A stretch of DNA of 64,000 bases from Rahnella aceris. Lineage in GTDB: Bacteria > Pseudomonadota > Gammaproteobacteria > Enterobacterales > Enterobacteriaceae. Below, piece by piece: positions 39,300 to 48,056 of the stretch (positions are counted from its first letter, which is position 1; each line of letters begins with the position of its first letter). Below the pieces are notes generated by a model. It was not told where the DNA came from, did no database searches, and saw only the letters and a program-made list of their open reading frames with translations. The DNA lies in NCBI RefSeq assembly GCF_011684115.1, contig NZ_JAADJV010000002.1, forward strand, positions 309,209-373,208, read 5' to 3'. A program made the position numbers and the translations under genes.

Positions 39300-40208
39300 C
39301 TAGCCTGCCAGCGCCTCGCTGTAACTCTTCGCAAAGCCGTATTCTTCCAGCATAAACTCAATAAAACAGGCCAGTGCCGGAGAATTCAGTTTTCGTCCCG
39401 GATAGACCAGATACAGATCATTCCCTTCCGCTTCCCATTCCGGTAAGACGCGCACCAGTGTGCCTTTCGCCACTTCGTCATGGCATAAAAATGCCGGTAA
39501 CAGCGTGATACCTGCGCCTGCCAGCGCGCATTCCCGCGCATACAACAAATTGTCGGTGGTATGCGCCGCAGGCAGCAGCCAGCGGTGCCAGGTGTCGCCG
39601 CGATGTAGCACCCATTCCGACCACGCCCGGTGCGCGATACAGTGATGCGACGCCAGTTGCTGCGGCGAATCCAGAGACGGATGCTGCGCCAGATACGCCG
39701 GCGAAGCCAGCAGGTAACGCGGGCTGTGCCCCAGTTCGCGGCCAATCAGCGAGGAATCCTGTGGTTTACCCGTACGCAGCGCGATATCAAACCCTTCCTG
39801 CACCAGATCGACCAGCGCATCGGAAACGGAGACTTCCAGCGACACATCGGGATAACGCTTCTGAAACTCAACGTTCATGCGCGCCAGCAACGTCGCGCCG
39901 AGCCCCGCCGGACTGGTGATCCGCAGCCGTCCGCTCGGGTTATCGCGTAAACGGCGGATGGCCAGTTCTGCCCGTTCGCTGGCCTGCATCATCTCCTGAC
40001 AGTGGATCAGGTAGCGTTCACCGGCGAACGTCAGATTAAGCTGTCGCGTCGTGCGGTTCAGCAACCGCAGGCCGACGGACTTCTCCAGCTGGCTGATGCG
40101 ATGACTGACACTCGATTTGGGCAATCCTGCGCGGCTTGCGGCCTGTGTGAAGCTGCCACACTCCGCCACCAGCGCAAACAGTGCCATATCCTGCAACTGC
40201 TTAAACAT
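39300..40208 (-). CDS. LysR-family transcriptional regulator
   Basis: This 302-residue regulator has an N-terminal winged helix (ALVAECGSFTQAASRAGLPKSSVSHRISQLE, residues 11-41) of the AaeR/DmlR-like branch, and a LysR substrate-binding domain from about residue 90 (RLRITSPAGLGATLLA). It is divergent from the oxidoreductase gene at 40309 across 100 bp, a typical LysR regulator-target pair, so it probably controls that gene. A TGTTC-N9-GAACA palindrome directly abuts its start codon and overlaps its ribosome site (GAGGTGA). The effector is unknown. Confidence 0.88.
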   Translation of the reverse strand: MFKQLQDMALFALVAECGSFTQAASRAGLPKSSVSHRISQLEKSVGLRLLNRTTRQLNLTFAGERYLIHCQEMMQASERAELAIRRLRDNPSGRLRITSPAGLGATLLARMNVEFQKRYPDVSLEVSVSDALVDLVQEGFDIALRTGKPQDSSLIGRELGHSPRYLLASPAYLAQHPSLDSPQQLASHHCIAHRAWSEWVLHRGDTWHRWLLPAAHTTDNLLYARECALAGAGITLLPAFLCHDEVAKGTLVRVLPEWEAEGNDLYLVYPGRKLNSPALACFIEFMLEEYGFAKSYSEALAG

Positions 40209-40211
40209 GAT

Positions 40212-40230
40212 TGTTCACCTCAGACGAACA
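40212..40230. promoter_or_regulatory. Candidate LysR operator (TGTTC-N9-GAACA)
   Basis: TGTTC (40212-40216) and GAACA (40226-40230) form a symmetric site of the T-N11-A LysR type. It is 4-22 nt before the regulator start codon, so binding could both repress the regulator and activate the divergent oxidoreductase. Confidence 0.55.
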
Positions 40231-40308
40231 CTTTGTTAGTTATTGTCCATCTTATCAGCTTCCCGCCGGAGGACTAGACTGTCTCTATACCTAACGGAGA
40301 GAGAGAAC

Positions 40309-41310
40309 ATGACAATCAAAGCTATTGCCGTAAACCCGAAAGATCCGGCCCATTTTATTGCTGTTGAATTGCCACAACCCGTCGCGAAGGATTACGACCT
40401 GCTGGTGGAAGTGAAAGCCGTGTCGATCAATCCGGTCGATACCAAAGTGCATAAAGGCGTGCAAAAAAGCGGTCTGGACGCGCCAAAAGTGCTGGGCTGG
40501 GATGCCAGCGGCATCGTCAAATCCGTCGGCAGCGCAGTGAAAAACTTCAAAGCCGGTGATGAAGTCTGGTACGCCGGGGATATCACCCGCTCCGGCAGCA
40601 ACGCGACAGAACAACTGATCGACTCACGTATTGTGTCCGTCAAACCGCAAAGCCTGAACTGGGCTGAAGCCGCTGCCATGCCGTTAACCACGCTGACCGC
40701 CTGGGAAGCACTGTTCGAGCACCTTAAAATCCAGGACGCGTCTGCCGATAAAACCCTGCTGATCATCGGCGGGGCCGGTGGCGTGGGTTCGCTTGCGATC
40801 CCGTTCGCGTCACTGCGCAGCAAAGTGAAAGTTATTGCCACTGCTTCGCGTCCGGAATCCGCACAATGGTGTCTGGATCGCGGTGCGGATCTGACCGTGA
40901 ACTATAAAGATCTGAAAGGTGAACTGGCCAAACACGACATCAGACAGGTGGATTTCATCCTGTGCCTGAATGACACTGACGGTCACTGGGAAGCGATCTC
41001 TGATCTGATCGCACCGATGGGTCACATCTGTACCATCGTTGAAAATGAACATCCGCTGGATATGAATAAACTGAAGCTGAAAAGTGCCGCACTGCACTGG
41101 GAACTGATGTACACCCGCAGCATGTTTACCACGCCGGATATTGCCGAACAGGGCGAAATTCTTAAGCAGGTCGCGGCGCTGGTTGATGAAGGCAAAGTAC
41201 AAACCACACTGAGTGAAACCCTTTCTGGCCTGACAGTGGAAAGCATCGAAGCCGCCCACGCCAAAGTGCTCGACGGCCATATGCAAGGTAAAGTCGTCGT
41301 CGCCTTCTAA
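40309..41310 (+). CDS. Zinc-type alcohol dehydrogenase / quinone oxidoreductase-like protein (MDR family)
   Basis: This 333-residue protein belongs to the medium-chain dehydrogenase/reductase superfamily, quinone-oxidoreductase branch. It has the catalytic GroES-like fold (VLGWDASGIVKSVGSAVKNF near 60-80) and an NAD(P)H Rossmann motif IIGGAGGVGSLAI near residues 152-164. Cysteine ligands for structural or catalytic zinc are missing, so the zinc label in the family name probably does not apply. It likely reduces quinones or alkenals with NADPH. Start ATG 40309 (MTIKAIAVNPKDP) follows GGAGAGAGAG. Divergent from, and probably controlled by, the LysR gene. Confidence 0.86.
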   Translation: MTIKAIAVNPKDPAHFIAVELPQPVAKDYDLLVEVKAVSINPVDTKVHKGVQKSGLDAPKVLGWDASGIVKSVGSAVKNFKAGDEVWYAGDITRSGSNATEQLIDSRIVSVKPQSLNWAEAAAMPLTTLTAWEALFEHLKIQDASADKTLLIIGGAGGVGSLAIPFASLRSKVKVIATASRPESAQWCLDRGADLTVNYKDLKGELAKHDIRQVDFILCLNDTDGHWEAISDLIAPMGHICTIVENEHPLDMNKLKLKSAALHWELMYTRSMFTTPDIAEQGEILKQVAALVDEGKVQTTLSETLSGLTVESIEAAHAKVLDGHMQGKVVVAF

Positions 41311-41331
41311 GCACGATGCCGCTTTAAAAGA

Positions 41332-41361
41332 AAAGCCCCGTCACTTTCATGGCGGGGCTTT
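41332..41361. terminator. Bidirectional terminator between the oxidoreductase and the DUF2950 gene
   Basis: AAAGCCCCG (41332-41340) pairs with CGGGGCTTT (41353-41361) across a 12-nt loop, with A- and T-runs outside the stem on each side. Confidence 0.88.
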
Positions 41362-41379
41362 TTCATTCACGTATGTCCC

Positions 41380-42237
41380 CTATTCGCCATCGTCCACTTT
41401 TTGCCATTTGGCATCGGGGTCAAACGCCGTGATCGCTTTTGCCGCAGCGTCGGTATGCTCGCCTAAATCCTGCTGATATACCTCGCCCTGCTGATTGATC
41501 ATAAAACTGGTTACGCCGGTATGGCCGTAAACCGCCGGCCAGGCGATCAGCGCAAAACCTTTGGTCATCTTGCCATTTTCGATGTAACTGTACGCTCCGC
41601 CGCTGGCGTTTGCGCCCTGCGCGGTGAGGATGCGGTAAAAGTAGCCGTGATAATCCGATCCCGGCTGATCATTGCCAAAGGCCGGACCTAACGGGCTGGT
41701 CGCTTCGCCCTGTTTCACCGGCCAGTACAGGCCGTCATGCTGGCCTTCCGTGCTGATAAAGCGCTGAGCATATTGCCCGGCAATCTGCTGATATTCGTGC
41801 TGCGCATCGGCGTAAGCGGAAACCGCCTGAATGGCGGAAAGCTCATTGCGGCCAATAGCACGGGTTTCGATTTCGGCGGCACCGGCGGCCATATCAAATG
41901 ACCAGCCCTGCGCCGTGTGTTTCATCGGGATCGGCAACTGCCAGTTTTCCGGCCCGACATTCAGGTGTGCGGTGTCGCCGTGTTCTGCGATTTTATGGCT
42001 GATATGCCAGTCACGCAGAAAACGCGCCACCTCGTCCGGATCCACCTCTTTTCGCGGCAGATACTCCTGCCAGTTATTCCCGAGAAGCTTTTGCATAGAC
42101 GCATCATCATGCGCTTCAATGGCTTTTACCAGTGCCTGCGCGGCAAGTTCCGGGGTGGTGAACGTCTGCTGTGCGAAACCGGTTAAAGGCAGCAACATCA
42201 GACCTGTGGAAATTAAAAAATTACGCAATCTCTTCAT
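41380..42237 (-). CDS. DUF2950 exported protein
   Basis: The 285-residue protein begins with a signal peptide (KRLRNFLISTGLMLLPLTGFA, cleavage near 22), so it is periplasmic or outer-surface. It matches the DUF2950 family by its FTTPELAAQALVKAIEAHD start, the NELSAIQAVSAYADAQHEY helix near residue 134, DGLYWPVKQGEATSPLGP and GFALIAWPAVYGHTGVTSF. The NELSAIQ...YADAQ segment recalls pilin-like assembly proteins of other DUF families, but no function is known. It starts 17 nt after the DUF3300 gene with a GAGGAAAA ribosome site, so the two form an operon. I cannot name a reaction. Confidence 0.82.
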   Translation of the reverse strand: MKRLRNFLISTGLMLLPLTGFAQQTFTTPELAAQALVKAIEAHDDASMQKLLGNNWQEYLPRKEVDPDEVARFLRDWHISHKIAEHGDTAHLNVGPENWQLPIPMKHTAQGWSFDMAAGAAEIETRAIGRNELSAIQAVSAYADAQHEYQQIAGQYAQRFISTEGQHDGLYWPVKQGEATSPLGPAFGNDQPGSDYHGYFYRILTAQGANASGGAYSYIENGKMTKGFALIAWPAVYGHTGVTSFMINQQGEVYQQDLGEHTDAAAKAITAFDPDAKWQKVDDGE

Positions 42238-42254
42238 GACTTTTCCTCGTCAGT

Positions 42255-43775
42255 CTAGCGACGGTGCAAATGAGCTGGCTCTGTATTGGCAGGGCGTGAC
42301 TGCTGGAAGTTCCGCATATGCTCGCGGCTCTGATTACCCCGCGATTGCTGCTGTTGCCACGACGGCCCGCGACTGGAGTTACCGCTGAATGCCGTGCTGC
42401 GTGATGCATTAAGATTCTGCCGCTGATGCTGGTTGATTTGCTGTACTGGCTGGCGCTTAGCATTGTGTTGAGACAGTGGCTGGTGCTGCGGCACCTGGCG
42501 ACTGGCCGGATTATGCATACCGGCAGCCGGTGCTGAATGCGGCAGGTTTCGCTGCTGGGTATGCCCCTGTGTCTGCAGCGTATTCTGATGCTGATTCATC
42601 ACCGATGCCGCCTGTTGACGGCGCTGATCCACATTTTGATTCTGCACACCGCCGTTGTTACGCCCGACCGCGTTGTTGTCGAAACCACGATAGTTATTAC
42701 GCTGCGCCGCCTTGCTCAGCACCTGGTTTTGTGTCGCACCGTTCAGGTTTGCGCCGTGATTTGGCAGCCCTGCGTTGTAGGTCGGATTGTGCTGCCAGCC
42801 CGTGGTATTCGCATTTCCAGCAGGGTTGATCCCATTATTGTTGCCCGAGATACGGTTGTAATTGTTGACGTTCACATTGACATAATTGTTCTGCGAACCA
42901 CCGTGATGATCATAATCATCGTCCCAGTCAATACTACCGAAAATGGCATAAGTCGCTGCCACACCGACACCAAACCCGATGCCAGACGCCACACCGTTAA
43001 CAAACTGCTGTCCCGGAGGAGGTGGCAGATACACCGGCGGATAGGCTGGTGTCGGCCATGCGCCATACACCACATTCGGGTTGTAGCTCGGTACGTAAAC
43101 AACCTGAGGATCCGCTGGCTCAATCACGATGGTTTGCTGCGCAGGCGCACTTTTCACCACAGTGGTTGAGCTGCTTTGTGCCGCCGGTTTAGGTTTGACT
43201 GTCACGGTCTGCTGCGGCGTGCTTTTCAGTGCCCCGCTGCTTTGTGCCACCTGACGGAATTTCTGCACGGTATTCATCACGTCGTCCGGTTGTGCCAGAA
43301 ACGCGTTACCCAGATTCTGCACCCATGCCGGATCTTCTCCCATCAGCGCCAGCAATTGCGGGAAAGCCACCAGCGATTTCACACTCGGATCCCACGGCTC
43401 ATTCGCCACCTGAGCGACGGCAGCGTCGCCCTGGTTTTGCGGATGGTCGCGTGACCATTGTACTGCCTGAATCACGTTAGTGGGATAAGTCGATGCCATG
43501 AGTACCTGTGAAAGCAGGCTGTCAGGATAAAGCGCAACAGGAGCCACCCACTGGTCGAGCTGAGCTTGTGTAAATGCCGCAGGTGCAACGGGTGCAGGAA
43601 CCGGGGCTGCTGGCGGAGGAACGGCGGCTGATGCAGGCGGAGGCGCAGTCTGCGCCGTGGTTTCGGCCTGACTGCTGACCGGAAGCCAGCCTTGTATAAA
43701 CATCACACTGGCCAGAGCAAATGCCCCTGCGCCGCACAATACTGCGATACCCCAGGGCTTGAATGATAAATTCAT
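42255..43775 (-). CDS. DUF3300 protein with an Asn/Gln-rich C-terminus
   Basis: The 506-residue protein has an N-terminal hydrophobic segment (about 8-28) followed by an Ala/Pro-rich linker, then the DUF3300 domain (about 75-300: LDQWVAPVALYPDSLLSQVLMASTYP; VVYVPSYNPNVVYG; YPPPPGQQF). From about residue 310 to the end it is dominated by Asn, Gln, His and Arg (for example NVNNYNRISGNNNG), low-complexity and probably disordered. It lies in the cell envelope. I use the ATG at 43775 (AAGGTGATCCG before it), not the frame extension to 43859. Pairing with DUF2950 is a recurrent arrangement in proteobacteria. Function unknown. Confidence 0.82.
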   Translation of the reverse strand: MNLSFKPWGIAVLCGAGAFALASVMFIQGWLPVSSQAETTAQTAPPPASAAVPPPAAPVPAPVAPAAFTQAQLDQWVAPVALYPDSLLSQVLMASTYPTNVIQAVQWSRDHPQNQGDAAVAQVANEPWDPSVKSLVAFPQLLALMGEDPAWVQNLGNAFLAQPDDVMNTVQKFRQVAQSSGALKSTPQQTVTVKPKPAAQSSSTTVVKSAPAQQTIVIEPADPQVVYVPSYNPNVVYGAWPTPAYPPVYLPPPPGQQFVNGVASGIGFGVGVAATYAIFGSIDWDDDYDHHGGSQNNYVNVNVNNYNRISGNNNGINPAGNANTTGWQHNPTYNAGLPNHGANLNGATQNQVLSKAAQRNNYRGFDNNAVGRNNGGVQNQNVDQRRQQAASVMNQHQNTLQTQGHTQQRNLPHSAPAAGMHNPASRQVPQHQPLSQHNAKRQPVQQINQHQRQNLNASRSTAFSGNSSRGPSWQQQQSRGNQSREHMRNFQQSRPANTEPAHLHRR

Positions 43776-44121
43776 TCGGATCACCTTAGAAAGCCTCAGC
43801 GGGAATGAGAGGCAGATTGAATGAGTATAATCGGATAAATAAAACTCAACGGCCGCCACTGTATTTTTATTTCATGTCAGGGATTTACGCATAAAATGCG
43901 CAATAAAAAGCCTTAAAAAAAGCACACACACAATCCAATGAATAATAAGGATATTTAATTTTACAGTGTTACAAACTGAATTAATAAAATGACCAGAAAA
44001 GATAATCAGATCAATTAATTAATAATTGTGAGAGATAAATAATATATAAAATATTCATAGTGTGAATAATAAAAAAGCGCGTATTCCGGAGAACACACGC
44101 TTTCTTATTGCTGCTTGTTGA
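43776..44121 (-). other. AT-rich spacer with the nadR terminator
   Basis: 346 bp without a gene. Nearer nadR, AAAAAAGCGCGT (44071-44082) and ACACGCTTT (44095-44103) give an imperfect stem that, read on the minus strand, ends in a T-run: the nadR terminator. The remainder (43860-44060) is very AT-rich and may hold the promoter of the DUF3300-DUF2950 operon, but no box is clear. Confidence 0.6.
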
Positions 44122-45381
44122 TCAGCTCACAGGCGGCTCATTCAGCCGGCTGGTATCTGCTGCCAGCATATTCTGCACCAGCTCCACACATTCGAGAAAA
44201 CGCTGGTCATAATCCGATGATTCAACGTGAACATAATCGACGTTGTTCTGTTTCAGCATGTCGATCAGCAGGTTCTGGAAAGACATCCGGTCAGACGTAC
44301 TTCCCAGACTACGCAGGCCATCAGCGACCCACGGTGTATTGTTTTCAAGCAAGATAACCAGATCAAACCGGTATTCATCCATCAGCGCCTGCACGAACGG
44401 ATGCTCACGCCCTTCATATTTTTTGCAGAAGGCCTGCGTGGTCAGAAAATCGGTATCAATAAACGCCACTTTATTGGCATATTTCACCGCGAAATCAATG
44501 TACTGCGCCTGACCGAGCGCGATTTTATCGTAATCTGAATATTGCAGCGCCATTTCGTCGCCACCAAGATGCGAGAAAACATAATCGCGGCCATATTCCC
44601 AGGCGCTGGTAGTGTTGAAGATATTGGCTAACTTGTTGACCAGCGTGGATTTTCCGCTGGATTCGCCACCTAAAATCGCCACGGTACGCACGAAGAACGG
44701 CTTCACTTCTGTCGGAATATAATCCCAGTAACGGAACGGATCCTGACGGATCTGGCGGCCACTGATATTCATAAAGGAGCGTTTCGGGTCAATCAGCACC
44801 GTTTCAATACCCAGATGTTCACGGTACTGCGGCGCATCAGCTTCTTCGCTGGAATAAATGGTATTGGGTTCAATGCCTTTCTGGCTCATGAACTCTTTAA
44901 TGCCACGGCCCCAGACGTCCCAGCCGTGCGGATACGGCTCCATCCCCTCTTCGTTAAAGGCATGAATGCGGATGTTTTTCTGGTATTTGAAGGTCTGTAA
45001 TAACCAGCGCAGGCGGTCGCTGACTGTAGGCTGCTGAGACATCGAACTGTTCTCAAACAGCTCGCGATCACGCGGCTCGTCATAGCCCATGATGATATGC
45101 AGTTCATCAACCTGACTGCAGGCGCGCTGGATCAGATAGATATGGCCGGTGTGCAGCGGATAAAACTTACCGAACACCACGCCGATATTCTTCTCGCGAC
45201 GGGGAAACTCAAGATCCAGAAAGCGGTGCAACGCCTCGAGCTTTTGGGCGCTGGGACTTTTTATCTTTGCATTCAACAACTGGCTGAGATAACCCTTGGT
45301 CATCCCGCTGGCTTCGGCCACCTGTTGCAGCGTGCGTCCCTGTTGTTTTATCGCGGTTTTTAGATAGTCGAACTGTGACAT
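44122..45381 (-). CDS. nadR: Trifunctional NAD regulator NadR (repressor, NMN adenylyltransferase, ribosylnicotinamide kinase)
   Basis: NadR represses NAD synthesis genes and salvages nicotinamide riboside. The 419-residue protein (E. coli 410) has three domains: an N-terminal helix-turn-helix (LQQVAEASGMTKGYLSQLL, residues 18-36), an NMN adenylyltransferase with GVVFGKFYPLHTGHIYL near residue 68, and a kinase with Walker A LGGESSGKST near residue 240. The C-terminus is extended by a few residues. It is the distal gene of serB-radA-nadR, with 72 nt to radA. A TGTTTA half-site before the start is only suggestive of a NadR box. Confidence 0.96.
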   Translation of the reverse strand: MSQFDYLKTAIKQQGRTLQQVAEASGMTKGYLSQLLNAKIKSPSAQKLEALHRFLDLEFPRREKNIGVVFGKFYPLHTGHIYLIQRACSQVDELHIIMGYDEPRDRELFENSSMSQQPTVSDRLRWLLQTFKYQKNIRIHAFNEEGMEPYPHGWDVWGRGIKEFMSQKGIEPNTIYSSEEADAPQYREHLGIETVLIDPKRSFMNISGRQIRQDPFRYWDYIPTEVKPFFVRTVAILGGESSGKSTLVNKLANIFNTTSAWEYGRDYVFSHLGGDEMALQYSDYDKIALGQAQYIDFAVKYANKVAFIDTDFLTTQAFCKKYEGREHPFVQALMDEYRFDLVILLENNTPWVADGLRSLGSTSDRMSFQNLLIDMLKQNNVDYVHVESSDYDQRFLECVELVQNMLAADTSRLNEPPVS

Positions 45382-45453
45382 GCCTTGTCCTCAGGTTTTT
45401 TTTACTAAACAAAAAATAGCACAAAGGCACTGAGCTGCGACAGCGGTTAACCG

Positions 45454-46836
45454 TTACAAATCGTCGAGGATCGCCAGCGCATCAGCCAGTTTTTTGACGC
45501 CAAACACCTGCATACCGGCGGGCACTTTTTTTGGCACGTTGGCGTGCGGCACAATGGCGCGTTTAAAACCGTGCTTCGCCGCTTCGGTGATCCGCTCCTG
45601 ACCGCTCGGTACCGGGCGAATTTCCCCCGCCAGCCCGACTTCGCCGAACACCACTAAATCCTGCGGCAGCGGACGGTCACGCAGGCTGGACACCAGCGAC
45701 ATCAGCAGCGCCAGGTCAGCACTGGTTTCGGTGACTTTCACGCCGCCGACCACGTTAACAAACACATCCTGATCCGCCATCTGCAAGCCGCCATGACGGT
45801 GCAGCACGGCCAGTAATATCGCCAGACGATTTTGCTCAAGACCGACCGCCACACGACGCGGATTGCCCATCATCGACTGATCGACCAGCGCCTGAACCTC
45901 AACCAGCAACGGACGCGTCCCTTCCCACAACACCATCACGGAACTGCCGGAGGTGATTTCATCGCCACGGCTGAGGAAAATCGCCGACGGGTTGCTGACT
46001 TCACGCAATCCCTGCTCGGTCATGGCAAATACGCCCAGTTCGTTCACGGCACCAAAGCGGTTTTTGTGGCTGCGCAGCGTACGGAAACGCGAATCAGCAT
46101 CGCCGTCGAGCAGCACGGAACAGTCGATACAGTGCTCGAGCACTTTCGGCCCCGCCAGTGAACCGTCTTTAGTGACATGGCCGACCATGACGATCGCCAC
46201 GCCGCGCGTTTTAGCGAAACGGGTGAGGTAAGCCGCCGTTTCACGCACCTGCGCAACCGTCCCCGGCGACGACTGGATATCCGCCATGTGCATCACCTGA
46301 ATGGAGTCGATCACCATCAGTTTCGGCTGTTCTTTATCCGCTATTTCGCAAATTTGCTCGATGCTGGTTTCCGACAACATATTCATGTTAGCCGTCGGCA
46401 GACCCAGACGGTGTGCACGCATCGCCACCTGCTGCAAAGATTCTTCCCCGGTGACGTACAGGGTTTTCATGTTTTCGCTGAGATGACACAGAATTTGCAG
46501 CAGCAGCGTACTTTTACCTGCGCCGGGGTTACCACCAATCAGAATCGCACTGCCCGGCACTACGCCGCCGCCTAATACACGGTCAAACTCTTTAAAACCG
46601 GTGCTGAAACGCGGAAGTTCATCAAGGCTGATATCAGAAAGTTTCTGTACGCGGCTGACGCCCGCATCACCGGCGTAACCGGTGAGACGTTCATTACGCG
46701 CTACAGTCGGAGAAGCGGCCAAACGGATTTCAGTAATGCTGTTCCAGGCCTGACAGGCACTACACTGCCCTTGCCAGCGCGGATAGTCTGCGCCACATTC
46801 ATTACACACAAATGCACGTTTTGCTGCTTTTGCCAC
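45454..46836 (-). CDS. radA: DNA repair protein RadA (Sms)
   Basis: RadA processes branched recombination intermediates with RecA and acts as a RecA-like branch-migration motor. The 460-residue protein equals E. coli RadA in length. It has an N-terminal four-cysteine zinc finger (CNECG ... CSACQ), a RecA-like core with Walker A GGNPGAGKSTLLL near residue 101, the RadA-specific SHKNRFG motif near residue 260, and a C-terminal Lon-like domain (VVFGEVGLAGEIRP). It lies 20 nt after serB in the serB-radA-nadR cluster. Confidence 0.97.
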   Translation of the reverse strand: MAKAAKRAFVCNECGADYPRWQGQCSACQAWNSITEIRLAASPTVARNERLTGYAGDAGVSRVQKLSDISLDELPRFSTGFKEFDRVLGGGVVPGSAILIGGNPGAGKSTLLLQILCHLSENMKTLYVTGEESLQQVAMRAHRLGLPTANMNMLSETSIEQICEIADKEQPKLMVIDSIQVMHMADIQSSPGTVAQVRETAAYLTRFAKTRGVAIVMVGHVTKDGSLAGPKVLEHCIDCSVLLDGDADSRFRTLRSHKNRFGAVNELGVFAMTEQGLREVSNPSAIFLSRGDEITSGSSVMVLWEGTRPLLVEVQALVDQSMMGNPRRVAVGLEQNRLAILLAVLHRHGGLQMADQDVFVNVVGGVKVTETSADLALLMSLVSSLRDRPLPQDLVVFGEVGLAGEIRPVPSGQERITEAAKHGFKRAIVPHANVPKKVPAGMQVFGVKKLADALAILDDL

Positions 46837-46856
46837 AACTTACCTCTTTGTATTGA

Positions 46857-47822
46857 TTAAGACTGACTACCACTTAAAATGCAGAGAACGCCAAGAAGAT
46901 CGGCATGACGGATGCATACTGCGGCCTGTTCGTAGACTTTCGGTTTGGCGTGATAAGCAATGCCCATGCCCGCTACCGCCATCATTTTCAGGTCATTCGC
47001 GCCGTCACCGATGGCGACGGTTTGCTCATGGGAAATACCCAGTTTTTCCGCCAGTTTCAGCAGGGTATCTGCTTTATATTGCGCATCGACGATTGGCCCG
47101 ATCACACGGCCGGTCAGTTTACCTTCACGGATTTCCAGCTCGTTCGCGGCCACGTCGACCAGATTCAGCTGATCACGCAGGTATTCGGCATAATACGTAA
47201 AACCACCGGAAGCAATCGCCACATGCCAGCCCGCTTCCTGCAGACGCTGAACCATGACGGTCAGGCCCGGCATCAGCGGCAGGGTTTCACGCACCTGCTG
47301 GAGAATGCTGGCATCCGCATCTTTCAGTGTCGCGACGCGCTGACGCAGACTCGCGGCGAAATCCAGTTCGCCGCGCATGGCGCGCTCAGTGACTTCAGCC
47401 ACCTGCTCACCGACGCCAGCCAGTTTGGCAATTTCATCGATGCATTCAATCTCAATCGCGGTAGAATCCATGTCCATAACCAGCAGACCCGGTGCACGCA
47501 GATACGGCACTTTCCCCAGCTGAGCAACATCAAATTCAAAGGATTCGGCGAGAAGCTGTACATCAGCGGTGAGTGAACCGGCCAGACGCACAACTTGATA
47601 ACCTTCGACTGCCCAGGCGCTCACAATCACCAACGCGCGGCCTAACCGGCGCTGGAACAGCGTAATACTCTTCTTATCGAGTTTTCTTCCATAAAGGAGC
47701 CATCCGGTATGCCCCGCCCGGTAATCCAGCGGCATGACTTCGTCACCGCTCAGTGAAAGGGGAAGTCCCGGCCATTGGTGGATCTCCGCAGGAAGATCGC
47801 AATAGGTCAGACTGTTTGGCAT
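46857..47822 (-). CDS. serB: Phosphoserine phosphatase
   Basis: SerB removes phosphate from phosphoserine, the last step of serine synthesis. The 321-residue protein has an N-terminal ACT-like part and a HAD phosphatase with the nucleophile Asp in VMDMDSTAIEIECIDEIAK (about residue 117), the Lys/Ser motif IASGGFTYY and the acidic loop AIGDGANDLKMM. RBS AGGAG precedes the ATG. It starts the serB-radA-nadR cluster and is divergent from smp, as in E. coli. Confidence 0.97.
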   Translation of the reverse strand: MPNSLTYCDLPAEIHQWPGLPLSLSGDEVMPLDYRAGHTGWLLYGRKLDKKSITLFQRRLGRALVIVSAWAVEGYQVVRLAGSLTADVQLLAESFEFDVAQLGKVPYLRAPGLLVMDMDSTAIEIECIDEIAKLAGVGEQVAEVTERAMRGELDFAASLRQRVATLKDADASILQQVRETLPLMPGLTVMVQRLQEAGWHVAIASGGFTYYAEYLRDQLNLVDVAANELEIREGKLTGRVIGPIVDAQYKADTLLKLAEKLGISHEQTVAIGDGANDLKMMAVAGMGIAYHAKPKVYEQAAVCIRHADLLGVLCILSGSQS

Positions 47823-48056
47823 GATGGCTCCTGTAGGGCGTTATGGCATTAAGAAAAACAAATATCACGATTTACCCAAAATCATTCAGTTGACTCAAGG
47901 CAGCAACTGAATGCACCTCCGGGAACTGACACGGGTCAGTGACCGGTATAAATGAAAGCAGCAGCTTGAAGGATGCCGGGTAAAAACTGGCATCAAGCTA
48001 CCTTATCGTAGCGGCTTCTGGCAACATAAAGTCATCGAAATACGCAAGGAAACAGA

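Noticed and set aside
42537..43169. 210-codon plus-strand frame inside the DUF3300 gene
   Set aside because: Arises from the repetitive N/Q-rich codons on the other strand; valine/isoleucine runs are artefacts.
45385..45415. NadR box before nadR
   Set aside because: Only one half-site (TGTTTA) is good; the second half is an A-run.
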